Positions 29,501 through 40,799 of a stretch of 64,000 bases of DNA are shown piece by piece. Source of the DNA: Closterium sp. Naga37s-1 (taxonomy: Eukaryota > Streptophyta > Zygnematophyceae > Desmidiales > Closteriaceae); the NCBI GenBank assembly GCA_947471745.1, contig CANJKZ010000399.1, positions 193,501-257,500 on the forward strand, read 5' to 3'. Under the pieces are notes generated by a model. It was not told the DNA's origin. It saw only the letters and a program-made list of their open reading frames with translations, and ran no database searches. Each line of letters begins with the position of its first letter. Positions within the stretch are counted from its first letter, which is position 1. The position numbers and the translations under genes were made by a program.

Positions 29501-32500
29501 GAAAGTGCAGAGGTCCAGCTTCAAGGGGAGGTCAGCAGTGGTGAAGGAGGGAGGGGGACGGAGAAAAGTCCAAGGACCCAGTCCTTCATGTGTAAGGAGT
29601 GTGAGAAGACGTTTTCTCGCAGGGAAGCGTTCAGGAAACACATGGCCACTCACTCGAAGCAGGTGTTTTTTGCTCATTCCCCCACTCACTCACTAGCTCA
29701 GTCGTCACTCTCTCACTCACTCCCTCGCTTCCTCAGTCCCTCACTCCCAAATGCTGCATGCGTTTGGTGACTGCTCTACCCGTTGCCAACGCTCGTCCTC
29801 TCTTTCTCTCGTCCACTCTTTCCCTCGTCCTCTCTTCTCTCCCACGTATCGCCGCTTCTGCGTCAGAGTTTGCCCATTCACGCGCATCCTTCCAGTGGAT
29901 TCACCGGCCAGTGAAATCGCTCAAGTCACTTCTTCTCTCTGCCTGGCTGTTCCTCTGCCCCTGCCCTCATTTCTCTCCCTCACCGCTCATTTTGTTGCAG
30001 AGGTCGTTCGTGTGTCCAAAGTCTGACTGCAAGAAGGCGTTTGCAACAAATTATCGCTTACAGAGGCACTTAAACGTGCACGACCTCAATGCTCCCCGGG
30101 TGGGTTCCCCCTTGCCTTTTGAGTCTATAAACCCAAAAATGTGAGTCACCTCGTTCGCCAAAAATTACCAGCTAACGAGGCTCTTGAATGGGCACAGCGC
30201 CAATGCTCCTCGGGGTCCCCTTGCTCTTCCCCCTCCACTTCCCATTCCGCTCCCTTTTCTACCTTCTCCCTTCTATCCTCCGTTTTCCCACCATACTCCT
30301 TCCTTGTTCCTCCTCTTCCTCTTTCTCGACCTCCGTGCATCCTCTTGGGCTCTGTACCCAAGAGGAAGCAAGAGGAAGGACCTCTTGGGCTCCTTCCGCT
30401 CCTTAACTGCCGTACCCCATTCCATAATCTCGTATCCCATTCCCTCTGTATTTTTAGATTTTTCAAAGAAAAGAGAATTAAAAAAACTCTTCTCCCAATC
30501 CATAATATCGTCTTCACCCGTCCTCTCTCACTCGCGCCTCTACAACACCTCACTGACCTTCTTGGTGGTATGCGTCTTCTTGTTCCACTTGAGTTTCTAG
30601 GAAGTTCTTCCGTTTCGTCCCTTCAGATGCTTCAGCGTTTTCGTCAGTTGCTTAAGCAATGTCTTCAGGCGTGCAGCCGTTACACTACGAGCCTAGACTG
30701 GATCCTTGAGACTTTGAGTGCTGTAGGCGTTTTCCAAAAATATATTTGTTCTCAAATGAAACAGGTTAGCTGTGTTCTCCCTGTTGGTTTCTCCCTGTTG
30801 GTTGTATTGTGCTTTCTCAATGGTTTGGGTGTCCTCTCCCCATCCCTGCCGCAATCACAAAACCACCAGTGCCCTTGCACTTCCCTCCAACCCCCCCCTT
30901 CCCTCCAAACCCCCCAAACCCCCAGCACCCGTGCCCTCATCCCCACTGCTTTCGAACCTTCAAGCGCCCAGACTACATGGTGCGACATTCTAGAATGAAG
31001 CATTGCACAGAGAGGGGGAGAGGAGGAGAGAGGCTGCAGCATGCAAGGAATCAACGTTGCGGGGAGGCAAGGAGGGACGAAGAGGGAAGGAGGGAGGAGA
31101 GGGACGAAGAGGGAAGGAGGGAGGAGAGGGACGAAGAGGGAAGGAGGGAGGAGAGGGACGAAGAGGGAAGGAGGGAGGAGAGGGACGAAGAGGGAAGGAG
31201 GGAGGAGAGGGACGAAGAGGGAAGGAGGGAGGAGAGGGACGAAGAGGGAAGGAGGGAGGAGAGGGACGAAGAGGGAAGGAGGGAGGAGAGGGACGAAGAG
31301 GGAAGGAGGGAGGAGAGGGACGAAGAGGGAAGGTGGGAAGAGGATAAGCGCGAGGAGGAGAGGAGGGAGGGGGAACGGAGCTTAGAGGGTTTCAGGCAAG
31401 AAGTGGGACATGGAGGGGAGAAACAAGCAAGTGATGCAATTGGGGAAGGGGAAAGAAGATGGGAGGAGAGGAACGAAGAGGGAAGGAGGGAGGAGGAGCG
31501 GGGCGAAGAGTGGTGGGTGCCACATGCCTTCCCACTCAGAAGCAGGGAAAACGTGGGAAGGGCAGAGAGCCGCGTGGGGGAGAGCAGCGTGGAAAGGGCT
31601 GTGATCCCGCTCGAGGAAGAGAGCGTTGCAGTTGGAGAAGGGAGGGGGGAAGAGGAAAGAGAATCCTGGAGAAAGGGCAGCGTTGGGGAGGCAGTGGTGA
31701 TGCAGCTTGAAGAGGGGTTCGGCACGGTTGGAGACGGAGTGGGGATAGAAGGAGCAACACCATTGCTTCCACCCAGGGGGGAGGGCAGTGTTGGGGAGGC
31801 AGCGGTGATGCAGCTTGAGGAGGGGTTGGGCACGGTTGGAGAAGGTAGGAGGGAGGAGGGAGCAGATGCTGTGATGGAGGACGAGGCTGGAGTGAACCAT
31901 TCCCGCCCTGCCCATTCCCTTGTTGCCAAGGTGGGTAGGGCAGTGGTGCAGGCGCAAGGGGAGGGCAACATGATTGGGGGAGGGAAAGGAGCGGGGGGGG
32001 TTGCTGGGGTCAGCGAGGGGAAGAATCAGTGTGGGGAACAGGAGGAGGATGGGTGTGAGGAGTATGGTCGAGGTGGAGTGGGGAAGGGGGAGGAAGCGGG
32101 GGATGATTTGTGGATAGAAACGGAAATAGGGGAGAGAGTAGAGGAAAGGGGAATACGGGAGAAGGAAGTGGGAGGAGGATACGGAGAGAGCGAGATAGAG
32201 GGCATCGATGGAAGGAAGGAGGAAGATGCGGCGGGTGAGAAAAAGGTGCGCACGAGCGTGCTCGAGTGGCGGAAGAGGAAGAACCATGGTGCAGCAAGAG
32301 TTGGAGCATCCAGACAGGAGGGGTTTACAAGGAGAGAAGTGATGAGAAAGAGAAGGTGTGCTAGAGGAGGTGCTGAGGGGGAGGGTATTAATTCCAGGAA
32401 AATCCACGTGAGAAGCCACCTGAAAAGCCACCTGAAGGGGCACAAGAGATACCTGGCCACGAAGGTGCATCTGATTGTTGGGAGGAGAGGCCGCCGATGC

Positions 32501-32857
32501 AAGCTGAGGAAACACCTGAAGGCAACAGAGAAACAGTTGAGGCGGAAGGAGATGCTCTTGAAGGAGGAAGAGGCCCACCTGAGGCAGAGGGGCGAGCACC
32601 TGAAGCAACAGGAAGAGCACCTGATGCAGCAAGAGCTGCACCTGAAGCAGCAGCGAGAACTCCTGAAGCAGCAGCATGAGCACCTGGACGATCAGGAAAA
32701 GCACCTGAAGCGTAAGATGCAGCACCTGGAGCTTCAGGTGAGACGCACACAGATTCGGAAGGATTGTCTGAATCGTTCCTCTGTAGCTCCTCGTGTGTTT
32801 AAAAAAGAGGTGGTGATGAGTGGTGCGGAGGGATGGAGGACGGTTGAGGATGGTTGA
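26528..32857 (+). CDS. Gene D: C2H2 zinc-finger/coiled-coil protein, most intact copy
   Basis: First exon 26528-27493 starts MDLRDC and carries CYARRFSPCPAQRN, acidic repeats, DNRWRDINEL and a finger HTCKACGKAFDRRARLKEH-VASH. Exons that look usable: 27997-28098 (34 codons, FVCPHVGCHKAF, TRHLIAH), 28820-29662 (281 codons, finger CPHHPHCLRAFKYRDALAFH, Glu/Arg filler, GYTGSIRRVVMPLQGEG, then finger FMCKECEKTFSRREAFRKH-MATH), 30001-30099 (33 codons, FVCPKSDCKKAF, QRHLNVH) and the last exon from 30926. All junctions are phase 0, so optional exons could be skipped without a frame change. Truncated half-finger exons lie near 27731 and 27867, and a Cys-less one near 30150-30210. It is the best template for the family gene model. 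Confidence 0.7.
30926..32857 (+). CDS. Gene D last exon: finger, filler and coiled-coil tail
   Basis: The acceptor is CCCAG at 30921-30925. Opens HPCPHPHCFRTFKRPDYMVRH. About nine 27-base EERDEEGRR units (about 31080-31335) follow, then acidic filler with repeated VGEAVVMQLEEGFGTVGDG-type segments. The tail has SHLKGHKRYLATKVHLIVGR, CKLRKHLKATE and heptads HLKQQEEHLMQQELHLKQQ. The frame is open from the acceptor to the TGA at 32855-32857. Confidence 0.75.
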   Translation, partial: HPCPHPHCFRTFKRPDYMVRHSRMKHCTERGRGGERLQHARNQRCGEARRDEEGRREERDEEGRREERDEEGRREERDEEGRREERDEEGRREERDEEGRREERDEEGRREERDEEGRREERDEEGRREERDEEGRWEEDKREEERREGERSLEGFRQEVGHGGEKQASDAIGEGERRWEERNEEGRREEERGEEWWVPHAFPLRSRENVGRAESRVGESSVERAVIPLEEESVAVGEGRGEEERESWRKGSVGEAVVMQLEEGFGTVGDGVGIEGATPLLPPRGEGSVGEAAVMQLEEGLGTVGEGRREEGADAVMEDEAGVNHSRPAHSLVAKVGRAVVQAQGEGNMIGGGKGAGGVAGVSEGKNQCGEQEEDGCEEYGRGGVGKGEEAGDDLWIETEIGERVEERGIREKEVGGGYGESEIEGIDGRKEEDAAGEKKVRTSVLEWRKRKNHGAARVGASRQEGFTRREVMRKRRCARGGAEGEGINSRKIHVRSHLKSHLKGHKRYLATKVHLIVGRRGRRCKLRKHLKATEKQLRRKEMLLKEEEAHLRQRGEHLKQQEEHLMQQELHLKQQRELLKQQHEHLDDQEKHLKRKMQHLELQVRRTQIRKDCLNRSSVAPRVFKKEVVMSGAEGWRTVEDG

Positions 32858-33405
32858 AGGAGAGGAAGAGCGGTAGCTGTGAGTGGTGTGGAAGGAGGAA
32901 GAGTGGTGGAGAATGGAGGGAGAGGAGCAGGTGTGGTGAAGGATGAGATAGAACCAGTGGGGTGGTTAAAGATGGAGAGAGGGGAGAGGGGGTGGTGAGG
33001 GATGGAGGTGAAACATGGAGAGAGGAGGATCGTGAACAGAGGGACAGGAGGCAAGGCGGTGAATGATGAATTGACAGGAGGGAGGGGGGGTGAAGGATGA
33101 AGAGATTGGAGGTGGGGTTCGGGGTGCAACTGACAGAGGGAGAACAAGGGGACAAGCAGAAGAAGCACCACTGCCACACGCCCCACCCCGGCATAACCAA
33201 ATGATGACTTGTGAGCTGACTGCGATCTCTTATCACTACGCTCATGCCGGCTCTACTGCATGGGTGGAACAGCTGAAAGGGTGCATGCAGAGGGAGAAGC
33301 ACCCCCCTACTTGCCCCACCCCGGCATAACCAAGTGATGACTTTTGGGTTGACGAAATCGTGCATAGCCAAAAGTTGTGGTCTTGAAATACTCAAGTATC
33401 ACACT
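32858..33405. pseudogene. Two LRR-tail remnants downstream of gene D
   Basis: About 33137-33215 and 33244-33335 each resemble the 368-514 tail (GGGACAAGC, AGAAGCACC, GCCCCACCCCGGCATAACC). They are too degraded to code. The repeated presence downstream of B and D supports inheritance with the duplication unit. The retroelement begins right after. Confidence 0.45.
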
Positions 33406-33586
33406 ATATTATAATTTTTAAAAGTGTAACACTTTTTCAAATTTCGTATTGTGAAAGCGAGGACGTGGCCAACGCAGCAAAGGTAGCGGCTCGACGCTAC
33501 TCACCCCTCTTTTGCCTACAAAAGAGGAACGTGATTTCAGTAGCTCCACCCACGTTCTTCATTTCCAAATTCTAGTTTTACTTTCC
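33406..33586 (+). repeat. Split direct repeat A1 of the retroelement
   Basis: Left end of the element; matches 40572-40752 at 179 of 181 positions. It includes the stem-like CCTCTTTTGCCTACAAAAGAGG. Confidence 0.9.
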
Positions 33587-33682
33587 TAGTTCTCGTTCAT
33601 CCTGGCGAAGACACAGTCCCTCCCGCGGTTCAAGTCCCCGTCAACTCTTCTTACCGACATTCTTCAACACAACCTCGCGAGT

Positions 33683-35298
33683 ATGGCTCCCGCCAACACT
33701 ACACTTAATCAAGAGGCGGAAAAGACGACTACCCCGGGTAATACTTCGGAGCACGCGAACGCGCCCGGGGCACCCGACCGCCGCGGAAAACGCCCTGCTG
33801 AGGACAATTTCGGCGAGGGCCCCTCAGGAGTCGAAGTTCTGCTCGGGAGCAACTCCCGAGCCCCCTCTGAAGAAGCACGCGCAACTGTGAAACAGTCGCG
33901 CGTGCCCCCTGCTGACGAGCGCGTGGCTGCCAGGCAGCCGCGCGGTCCGGTCAAGTCAACGGGGGCTGACGCGGACGGCGACGCTGGTCAGCCGGGGCCC
34001 ACTCTGCAGAAGCGGCAGAAAGCAGCGGCCTCAGCAGAAACCGCCCCAGTTAAAACCGGGGTGCACATTCAGCTGAATGTGCATCAAAGGTTATCCCTTG
34101 ACTGAGTGGGTTACGAGGTGTGCTTTCAACCCCTTCAAGTCGAAATTCGTTTCCCCCCTCCCCCGCAATTTCGTTTCCCCTCGCCCCCGCAATTTCATTT
34201 CCCCCTCCCCGTCGAAATTCGTTTCCCCCCTCCCCCGCAATTTTGTTTCCCCCCTCCCCCGCAATTTCGTTTCCCCCCCCTCCCGCCAATCTGTTTCATC
34301 CCTCCCGCCATTCGGTTTCACCCACTCCCGCCATTTCACCCCCTCCCGCCACCTACGAAATGCCCGAAGCTCTAGCGGAATCATTTTTTTGTCGCCCCTC
34401 GTGAGCCAATCACTGTTTTTCTCCAAACCCCCTTCCCAACATCTCAAGCCGAACCGCGTTGAATGTGCACCCTGGTTTTAACCCCCTCGCGTCCCTCACT
34501 GCGCAGCAAATGCAAGCGCTGCTCTCGATGTTACAGCAGAACGCGGCGGTTACAATCGCAAATTCATCCGACTACATTTCAACACCTGCAAAAAATGAAA
34601 ATCAGAAGGAAGTCACCGCCCCTCGCACCAACAAGGCGGCTCGCGTCAACGAGACCACTGCCGCACCACTTCCCGCGCCCGCATCTGCGCCGATCGCCGC
34701 TCAAGACGACAGCGACGACTCAGAGAACGAAGATGGTGAGGCCCCCAACAACATTACCCGCTGTCGTATTATTGCACCCGCACCCTCCCTCCCACCCCTC
34801 CACCTCACACCCGCATCCACCACCTTCATGCGCAAAGGTGTGCGCGATCAGGCGGAGCTCTTTTCTGCCATCCAGGCGCACCTGAAGCACGTCAATTTCA
34901 AGCTCCAGCACGACGACATAGAAAGCGCCCTCACCAACGTCGCGGAAATCGAGACGCTCATCCACAAGCGCTTCGAAGTCCTATTGGTGGCGGACGAGGC
35001 GGGGTTCGAAGCTGCCGATCGTTTTCAGCTGTACCAGTCCAAGAGCGTTTTGACCTCACGCTCGTACAAGCTCGCCGTTGCCGATGTGGCGGCTCTCAAA
35101 CGCGCACGGGCCGGCTACACTCGCGGCAACCGCATGCCCACCCGAGATGGCGACACGGAAGGCAAGGGCATGCCGCCCGCAAGCTGCCACGAACCCCGCT
35201 TCAAAGGGGTGTGCTTCCGCTGCGGCCAGCCCGGCCATATGGCGAATGCTTGCCCCATGGGAGGGCGAGGCGCTCAAGGCCCCTCACCCGTGGTGTGA
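33683..35298 (+). mobile_element. Gag-like region of the retroelement
   Basis: An N-terminal reading frame (33683-34105, starting MAPANTT) and a second one (34459-35298) carry a CCHC zinc knuckle, CFRCGQPGHMANAC, near the end, as in Gag proteins that bind RNA. About six 24-base CGTTTCCCCCCTCCCCCGCA-type repeats lie between (34140-34290). How the two frames are expressed is not known. Confidence 0.65.
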
Positions 35299-35419
35299 GG
35301 AGGCACACGGGGCGGCGCCCCTTGCCACTATGCCGGGGGGCGTAGGTGGGAGCACCGGGGGTGCGCAGTTGGTAGCTAGCATGAGCTAGGGGCTGAAGGC
35401 CGTAGAAATTCCTAGCCGG

Positions 35420-35634
35420 AAGGACGGATATGGGGGTAGTACGTGCTATGTACCCATGTGTGGAGGCAAGTAATAAAAATTATATTCTTATTGTTAAAAA
35501 AAAAAAAAAAAAGGAAAGCAAGAAAGCTGAACCAAGGCAGCCACCCTGCAGCATGAACAGCCCTATGACTCAGAAGGAAAGAGTAAGGAGGACGGAGGAG
35601 GAAACCGAGATGGGAAAGAAACCAGGAGAGTACG

Positions 35635-35723
<89 letters not shown>

Positions 35724-35900
35724 GGTGATGGAGTGAGGCCTCACGGACGAGGAGGCTCGTGATAAAAAAAAAAAAAAAAAAAAAAACCAGACCCTCATCC
35801 CGGCCAAGAGGCCCGCCTAAGGATGCGCGGCAGGCGTAGGGGATCGTTAAAAAAAAAAAAAAAAAAAAAAAACACCTAAGGAGACAAGGAAGGTTGAGCA
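35420..35900. repeat. Poly(A) tracts and (GA)n microsatellite
   Basis: A-runs at about 35496-35512, 35763-35787 and 35848-35871 and a pure GA run of about 80 bases (35636-35718) lie between the gag-like and RT regions. The A-runs might mark old poly(A)-tailed insertions. No element could be recognised. Confidence 0.8.
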
Positions 35901-35999
35901 ATACCTTATTCATAAGCCCACGGGTCGTCCCCATGACCAAAAGGCTAATCACCTAATACACCCTTCCCCGGCTGCCCCCAACGTGCAGTGGCAGACGAC

Positions 36000-38900
36000 A
36001 AGTGGCAAGATGCGGAGTGGGACCCGTACGAGAACGCGGTCACGGACGGCACGGTAAAGGTCATGCGCAACCAATTGCGGAACCAACTCCACTGGTGGAT
36101 ATCGTGGTGCGACAGCAGTTTCATCATCTCAATCATTGCCATGGGTTATTGGCTGCCTTGGAAGAACACCGAACCGCCACCCTTTGAAACCGCAAACCAC
36201 GCAGGTGTCCACGCACACACGACGTTCACTCGTGAGGCCATTCGCGATTTAATCACATCAGGCGCGGCAATGAAGGTCTCCTCGCGGACCGCGCTCTCGT
36301 GCATAAGTCCACTCAACGTGGTGGAACAACGCGACAAATGCCGCCTCATCCTCGACCTACGCAAGGTCAATCAACAACTTCAAGTTCCCAAATTCAAGTA
36401 CGAAGGTTTAAATCGGGTCTCAGAGATCATTAGACGCAACGACTGGCTGTTCACCATGTCAGTATGTTATCTTATGCTCTAGCCTGTAGTGGGGTGCTCT
36501 ATAGCGAGTACAACCCTTCTAGGGTTTCCTATTTGTATCCCCATTCTTGCTAGTGCAATCCTCTTCTTTCTTCTAAACTTTAACATGCTATCAGAGCAGG
36601 TCGATCCCCTTGGATCGATCCTGTGGGTGGGCTCACCACCTTGTTGCTTCCGCTGCAACTGCTACTGCTACTCTCTGTGCCGCACGCCCCGTGGCGTGCG
36701 GCAGTTTTTCTTCCCGCCGTGCGCCCCGAGGCGCGCGGCGGTTTTCTGCCCGCCGTGCGCCCCGAGGCGCGCGGCGGTTTTCTGCCCACCGTGCGCCCCG
36801 AGGCGCGCGACGGGTTTCTGCCCCGTCACTCGCCGCGTCGCCCCCGGGAGGCGCTGCGACGGGCGACGGGGACCCGTCGCGCCGCCCAGGGGAGCCGCGC
36901 GCGGCCCCTGCTGCCCCGTCGCGCGGCCCTGCTGCCCCGTCGCGCTGCCCAGGGGAGCCGCGCGCGGCCCCTGCTGCCCCGTCGCGCGGCCCTGCTGCCC
37001 CGTCGCGCTGCCCAGGGGAGCCGTGCGCGGCCCCTGCTGCCCCGTCCCGGACCTGCCCCGGCCCCGACCTGCCCCGGCCCCGACCTGCCCCGGCCCAACT
37101 CCCGTCGCCCGTCGCGGCGCCCTGGGGGGGGCCGGGCCGCGCGTTGCCCCCCCCCCCCCTACCTCCCTACCCTGTTTTTAGGGTTTGGGGGGTGGCGGTT
37201 GGGGGGTGGCGGTTGGGGGGTGGCGGTTGGGGGGTGGCGGGTGTGTGGCGTCGCCTGCTCCTCCTCCTCCTTCGTCTCCCACTGCTGCAGCTATCGCTGA
37301 GGGGGGTGGATGTGTGGGAGTGTACGGAGTGGTGCTAGGGGGGTGGAGTGTGAGTAGAGCTAGGGTTTGAACAGGGGGTGTGTGAAATGGGGGTGGGACA
37401 GTTGGGGGAGGTTGAATGGAGGCGGTCGTCGTGTCGCCAGCAGCAGCAGCAGTCCGGAGGCTACAATCTCCGGTAGTCGCCAGTCGCCCGTGGGTCCGTT
37501 GCTCGTCTGCCGCTACTTTTAGCCGCGGGGCCAGTTACCCCAGTAGTCCGGAGCGCTGTTCCGGTAGCCACTGAGCCAGCAGCTCGTCTGTGTGTCTGCA
37601 GCGTCAGCAGTCGCCTCCCATCTTCTCTCCCCCACAGTCTCTCCTCCTCCTCACTTGCCCTCTGTGATAGCCTCTAGCTTTGCTTATATTTGTTAACTAT
37701 AAAACTGCTACCTCTTGTACTTGTGCTCAGAATGTGTGGTGACATTGTGATCCACCCTGAGCTTGTTTTCTTTTGCTTGCTCTGCTGATTACACCCCACT
37801 TTGGCTATGGGGGTGTGTCAGAATATTATGCTCTAGCCTGTAGTGGGGTGCTCTATAGCGAGTACAACTCTTCTAGGGTTTTGCTATTTGTATCCCCATT
37901 CTTGCTAGTGCAATCCTCTTCTTTCTTCTAAACTTTAACACACCATCGACCTCAAATCGGGTTACCACCACGTCGAGATGCACCCCTCATGCTGGAAGTT
38001 CCTAGGCTTCCATTTTGAAGGCGAGTTCTATTGCTTTCGAGCTCTGCCGTTCAGATTGGCAACAACACCTTTCGTCTTCACTCAGCTGATCAAGCAATTG
38101 GCCAAACGCTGGCGTGCACGTGGCGTGCGTGTAGTACCATATGTCGACGACATGCTATTCCTCTGCGACTCCGCAGAGCAAGCGCGCAAGACATGCACAG
38201 AGGTTCTACACGATCTGGGGATGGCAGGTTTTGTGATCAACGAGAAGAAATCGCGCCTCCAGCCGGCCCATCAAACACGGTTTTTGGGGATGGAGCTTAA
38301 CACGAAGTGCGGCACGTTCAGCATCGGGTCCGAACGGTGGGCAAAGTTCCTAGAAACGCTCAACACGCTTATCTGCAAAGGACAACGCGGCCAACAAGTC
38401 CCAATTCGGCAAGTCGCTAGTATCACCGGAATGTTGAGCTCCATGTCCCTAGCATTGGGCACGACGGCACGCGCCTTCAGCCACGAGCTGCTACATTTGA
38501 TCGAGGCAGCGGCGTCTTGGCACTCAAGGATCCGGCTGCCACGGGCCGCCATCGAGGAGCTCATTTTTTGGCAACTGCACTTTGACCAATTTAACGGCGC
38601 CCCGTTTCACCTAAACCATCAATTCGATGCTGTGATCCACGTCGACACGAGCGCTCATAGCTGGGGTGCCATCCTCACAAAGTTTGCCGACGATTCGTAC
38701 GAGGCAAGCACCAGTATGCCAAGTGAGCTCCTCCCAACCTCAAGCACTCAAAGGGAGCTCGAGGGAGTCCTATGGGCGCTGCAGACATTTGCGGCCCACA
38801 TCACCAATGGCCATGTCTTGGTCCGCGTGGACAACCAAGGAGTCATGTTCATCTTGCGCAAAGGGGGGTCCAGCCAACCCCGGCTGACACTGACATGCCA

Positions 38901-39462
38901 AGCGGTCATACAGTTCTGCCTCAAGAACCACACACGTCTGGCGATCGAATGGATCCCAAGGGAGCTAAATGCCCACGCGGACGAACTGTCCAAAATCCAG
39001 GACCATGACGACTACTCTCTGCAAACGCCATGGTTTCTCCTGCTGGAGCGTCGATGGGGTCCCCATACGATCGACCTTTTCGCGAACGCCAGCAACAAGA
39101 AGCTGCAACGATTTTGCTCCAAAATACCGCACCCAAGCGCTACCGCAATCGACGCGTTCTCGATCTCATGGACAGGCGAGCGCTGCTTCACATTTCCGCC
39201 CCCCGGCTTGATCCCGGCCACGCTTTCTCACGCCAGGCGCACACAAGCCGAGTTGACACTTGTTGTCCCTGAGTGGCCGGGAGCAGCATGGTGGCCACTG
39301 CTGCAACCCTCCCCACAAACATGGGCCCCAGAAGTGATCGCATGCTTGCGTCTCGCTCAAGAAAGCCAATGCCTTCGTCCTGGCTCGCACGCAACGGCAT
39401 TCTCCGGACTCGGCCTGCCACATAGCCCAATCATTGCCTTGCGTGTAAAATACAACATGTAA
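36000..39462 (+). mobile_element. Reverse transcriptase/RNase H region of the retroelement
   Basis: The region is split by a nested LTR element (36457-37940). The upstream part has the N-terminal RT motifs (CRLILDLRKVN). The downstream part (from 37946) has the catalytic YVDD box in VVPYVDDMLFLC. An RNase H-like region follows with HVDTSAHSWGAIL, TQRELEGVLWAL and VRVDNQGVMF. Order and motifs match DIRS-order elements. Confidence 0.8.
36457..37940 (+). mobile_element. TRIM-like non-autonomous LTR element nested in the RT region
   Basis: LTRs of 129 and 125 bases (36457-36585, 37816-37940) start TGTCAG and end AACA. The 5-base target duplication CACCA lies at 36452-36456 and 37941-37945. The primer site TGCTATCAGAGC follows the left LTR, and a purine tract (TATGGGGGTG) precedes the right one. 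The internal 1.2 kb has no coding capacity. It holds a 36-base GC-rich repeat (about 36715-36820), a 63-base repeat (about 36880-37050) and GGGGTGGCGGTT repeats (37190-37250). It must be mobilised by another element's proteins. Confidence 0.9.
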
Positions 39463-39473
39463 CTGATATTCGA

Positions 39474-40472
39474 ATGTTAAATCTTTCAGGATTGCTGACC
39501 AAGCTTCAAAAGCAATTGTTACGAGTTATCACGCATGTTCGCGCGCCGTCCACGATCGAGACATACCAGCCATACTGGCTCAAGTTTCGCAACTTCTGCA
39601 CTCAAGTCAAGTTGGTATTTCTGCCAGCAACGGACCTCACGCTGGCACTCTACCTTGTCCACGCGCTGAACAACAAGGCCACCATATCAGCGATCAGCCT
39701 CACATGCTCCGCCGTGGCCTTCGCACATCGGATGATCGGAGAGGCATCCCCAACGAACGGTCCGTTCACGCTGCAAGTACGAGAGTTTGCTAAGCGACAT
39801 GGCCCCCGCCCGACAAGGACCAAGGAACCCGTGTCACTCCATCAGGTGCACAACATGGCACGACCCTTCCTGGAGTCAACGGTGCTGGCGGAATATCAGA
39901 AAGGCTTGATACCTCTCTTGATGTTCGCAGCATTCCTGCGCTACTCCGATTTGATATCCCTCCAATGGAACGACATCCAGTTCGAAGGGGCGGCAATGTG
40001 GCTCCTAATCCCGTACTCCAAGACGGACCAGGAAGGCAAGGGCACGTGGATCCCGGTCGCGGCGACGGCAGGGCCTTACTCCGCAGTGAGATGCACACGG
40101 GAGTTCATTCGCCTCGCAGGCCTCGCGAATACGCCACACGGGCCACTGATCCGGGTGTTCAACAAAGGGGCACAAGCCTCGCCGCATGACAAATCGCCTT
40201 CGTATACAACCATCCGGAGTTGGTGCCTCGAGGCTTGTAAGAAGGCAGGGCTGGACGCCACGCACATCGGAACACACTCTTTCCGCAAGGGCGCAGCAAC
40301 AGCAGCAGCTGCCTTAGGCATCCCCGACCGGCTCTTCAAACGAATGGGTCGATGGCGAAGCGACGGCGCGAAGGACCTCTACGTCACTATCGCCCAAGAC
40401 CAACTCATCGACCTCTCCACCCAGCTGCAGGACACCTCCACCGCCCCATCGCCTGTTAGCCACCAGCAGTGA
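39474..40472 (+). mobile_element. Tyrosine recombinase of the retroelement
   Basis: A 332-codon open frame matches the family's integrase substitute. It has the first catalytic Arg in FLRYSDLISLQW, the H-x-x-R box in GTHSFRKGAAT, and the last block KRMGRWRSDGAKDLYV with the expected Trp and the nucleophile Tyr. In this family the enzyme inserts a circular DNA intermediate without staggered cuts, which fits the lack of a target duplication. Confidence 0.85.
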
Positions 40473-40515
40473 TTGGAGAGGCACCGCCGACCCATAATGC
40501 ACTTGCCTCAGAAGA

Positions 40516-40752
40516 CCCATTTGGAATGAAGCACGCTGCCTTTGCAAGATGGACTAAGCAAAGCTTTCACAATATTATAATTTTTAAAAGTGTAACACTT
40601 TTTCAAATTTCGTATTGTGAAAGCGAGGACGTGGCCAACGCAGCAAAGGTAGCAGCTCGACGCTACTCACCCCTCTTTTGCCTACAAAAGAGGAACGTGA
40701 TTTCAGTAGCTCCACCCACGTTCTTCATTTCCAATTTCTAGTTTTACTTTCC
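40516..40752 (+). repeat. B1-A2 internal junction of the retroelement
   Basis: B1 (40516-40573) overlaps A2 (40572-40752) by two bases. The junction is the internal template used by this family to restore both ends. Confidence 0.85.
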
Positions 40753-40799
40753 CACCACCCACCCCATTGTGTATCATTGATGGACGAGAACGTTGTAAC

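Noticed and set aside
30321-30600. Open frame LLPFLLFLFLDLRASSWALYP as a signal peptide or small gene
   Set aside because: Lies in a pyrimidine-rich intron of gene D between finger exons; no conservation in paralogs.
35636-35718. GA repeat as a GAGA-factor promoter element
   Set aside because: It lies within a retroelement between A-runs and looks like a simple microsatellite.
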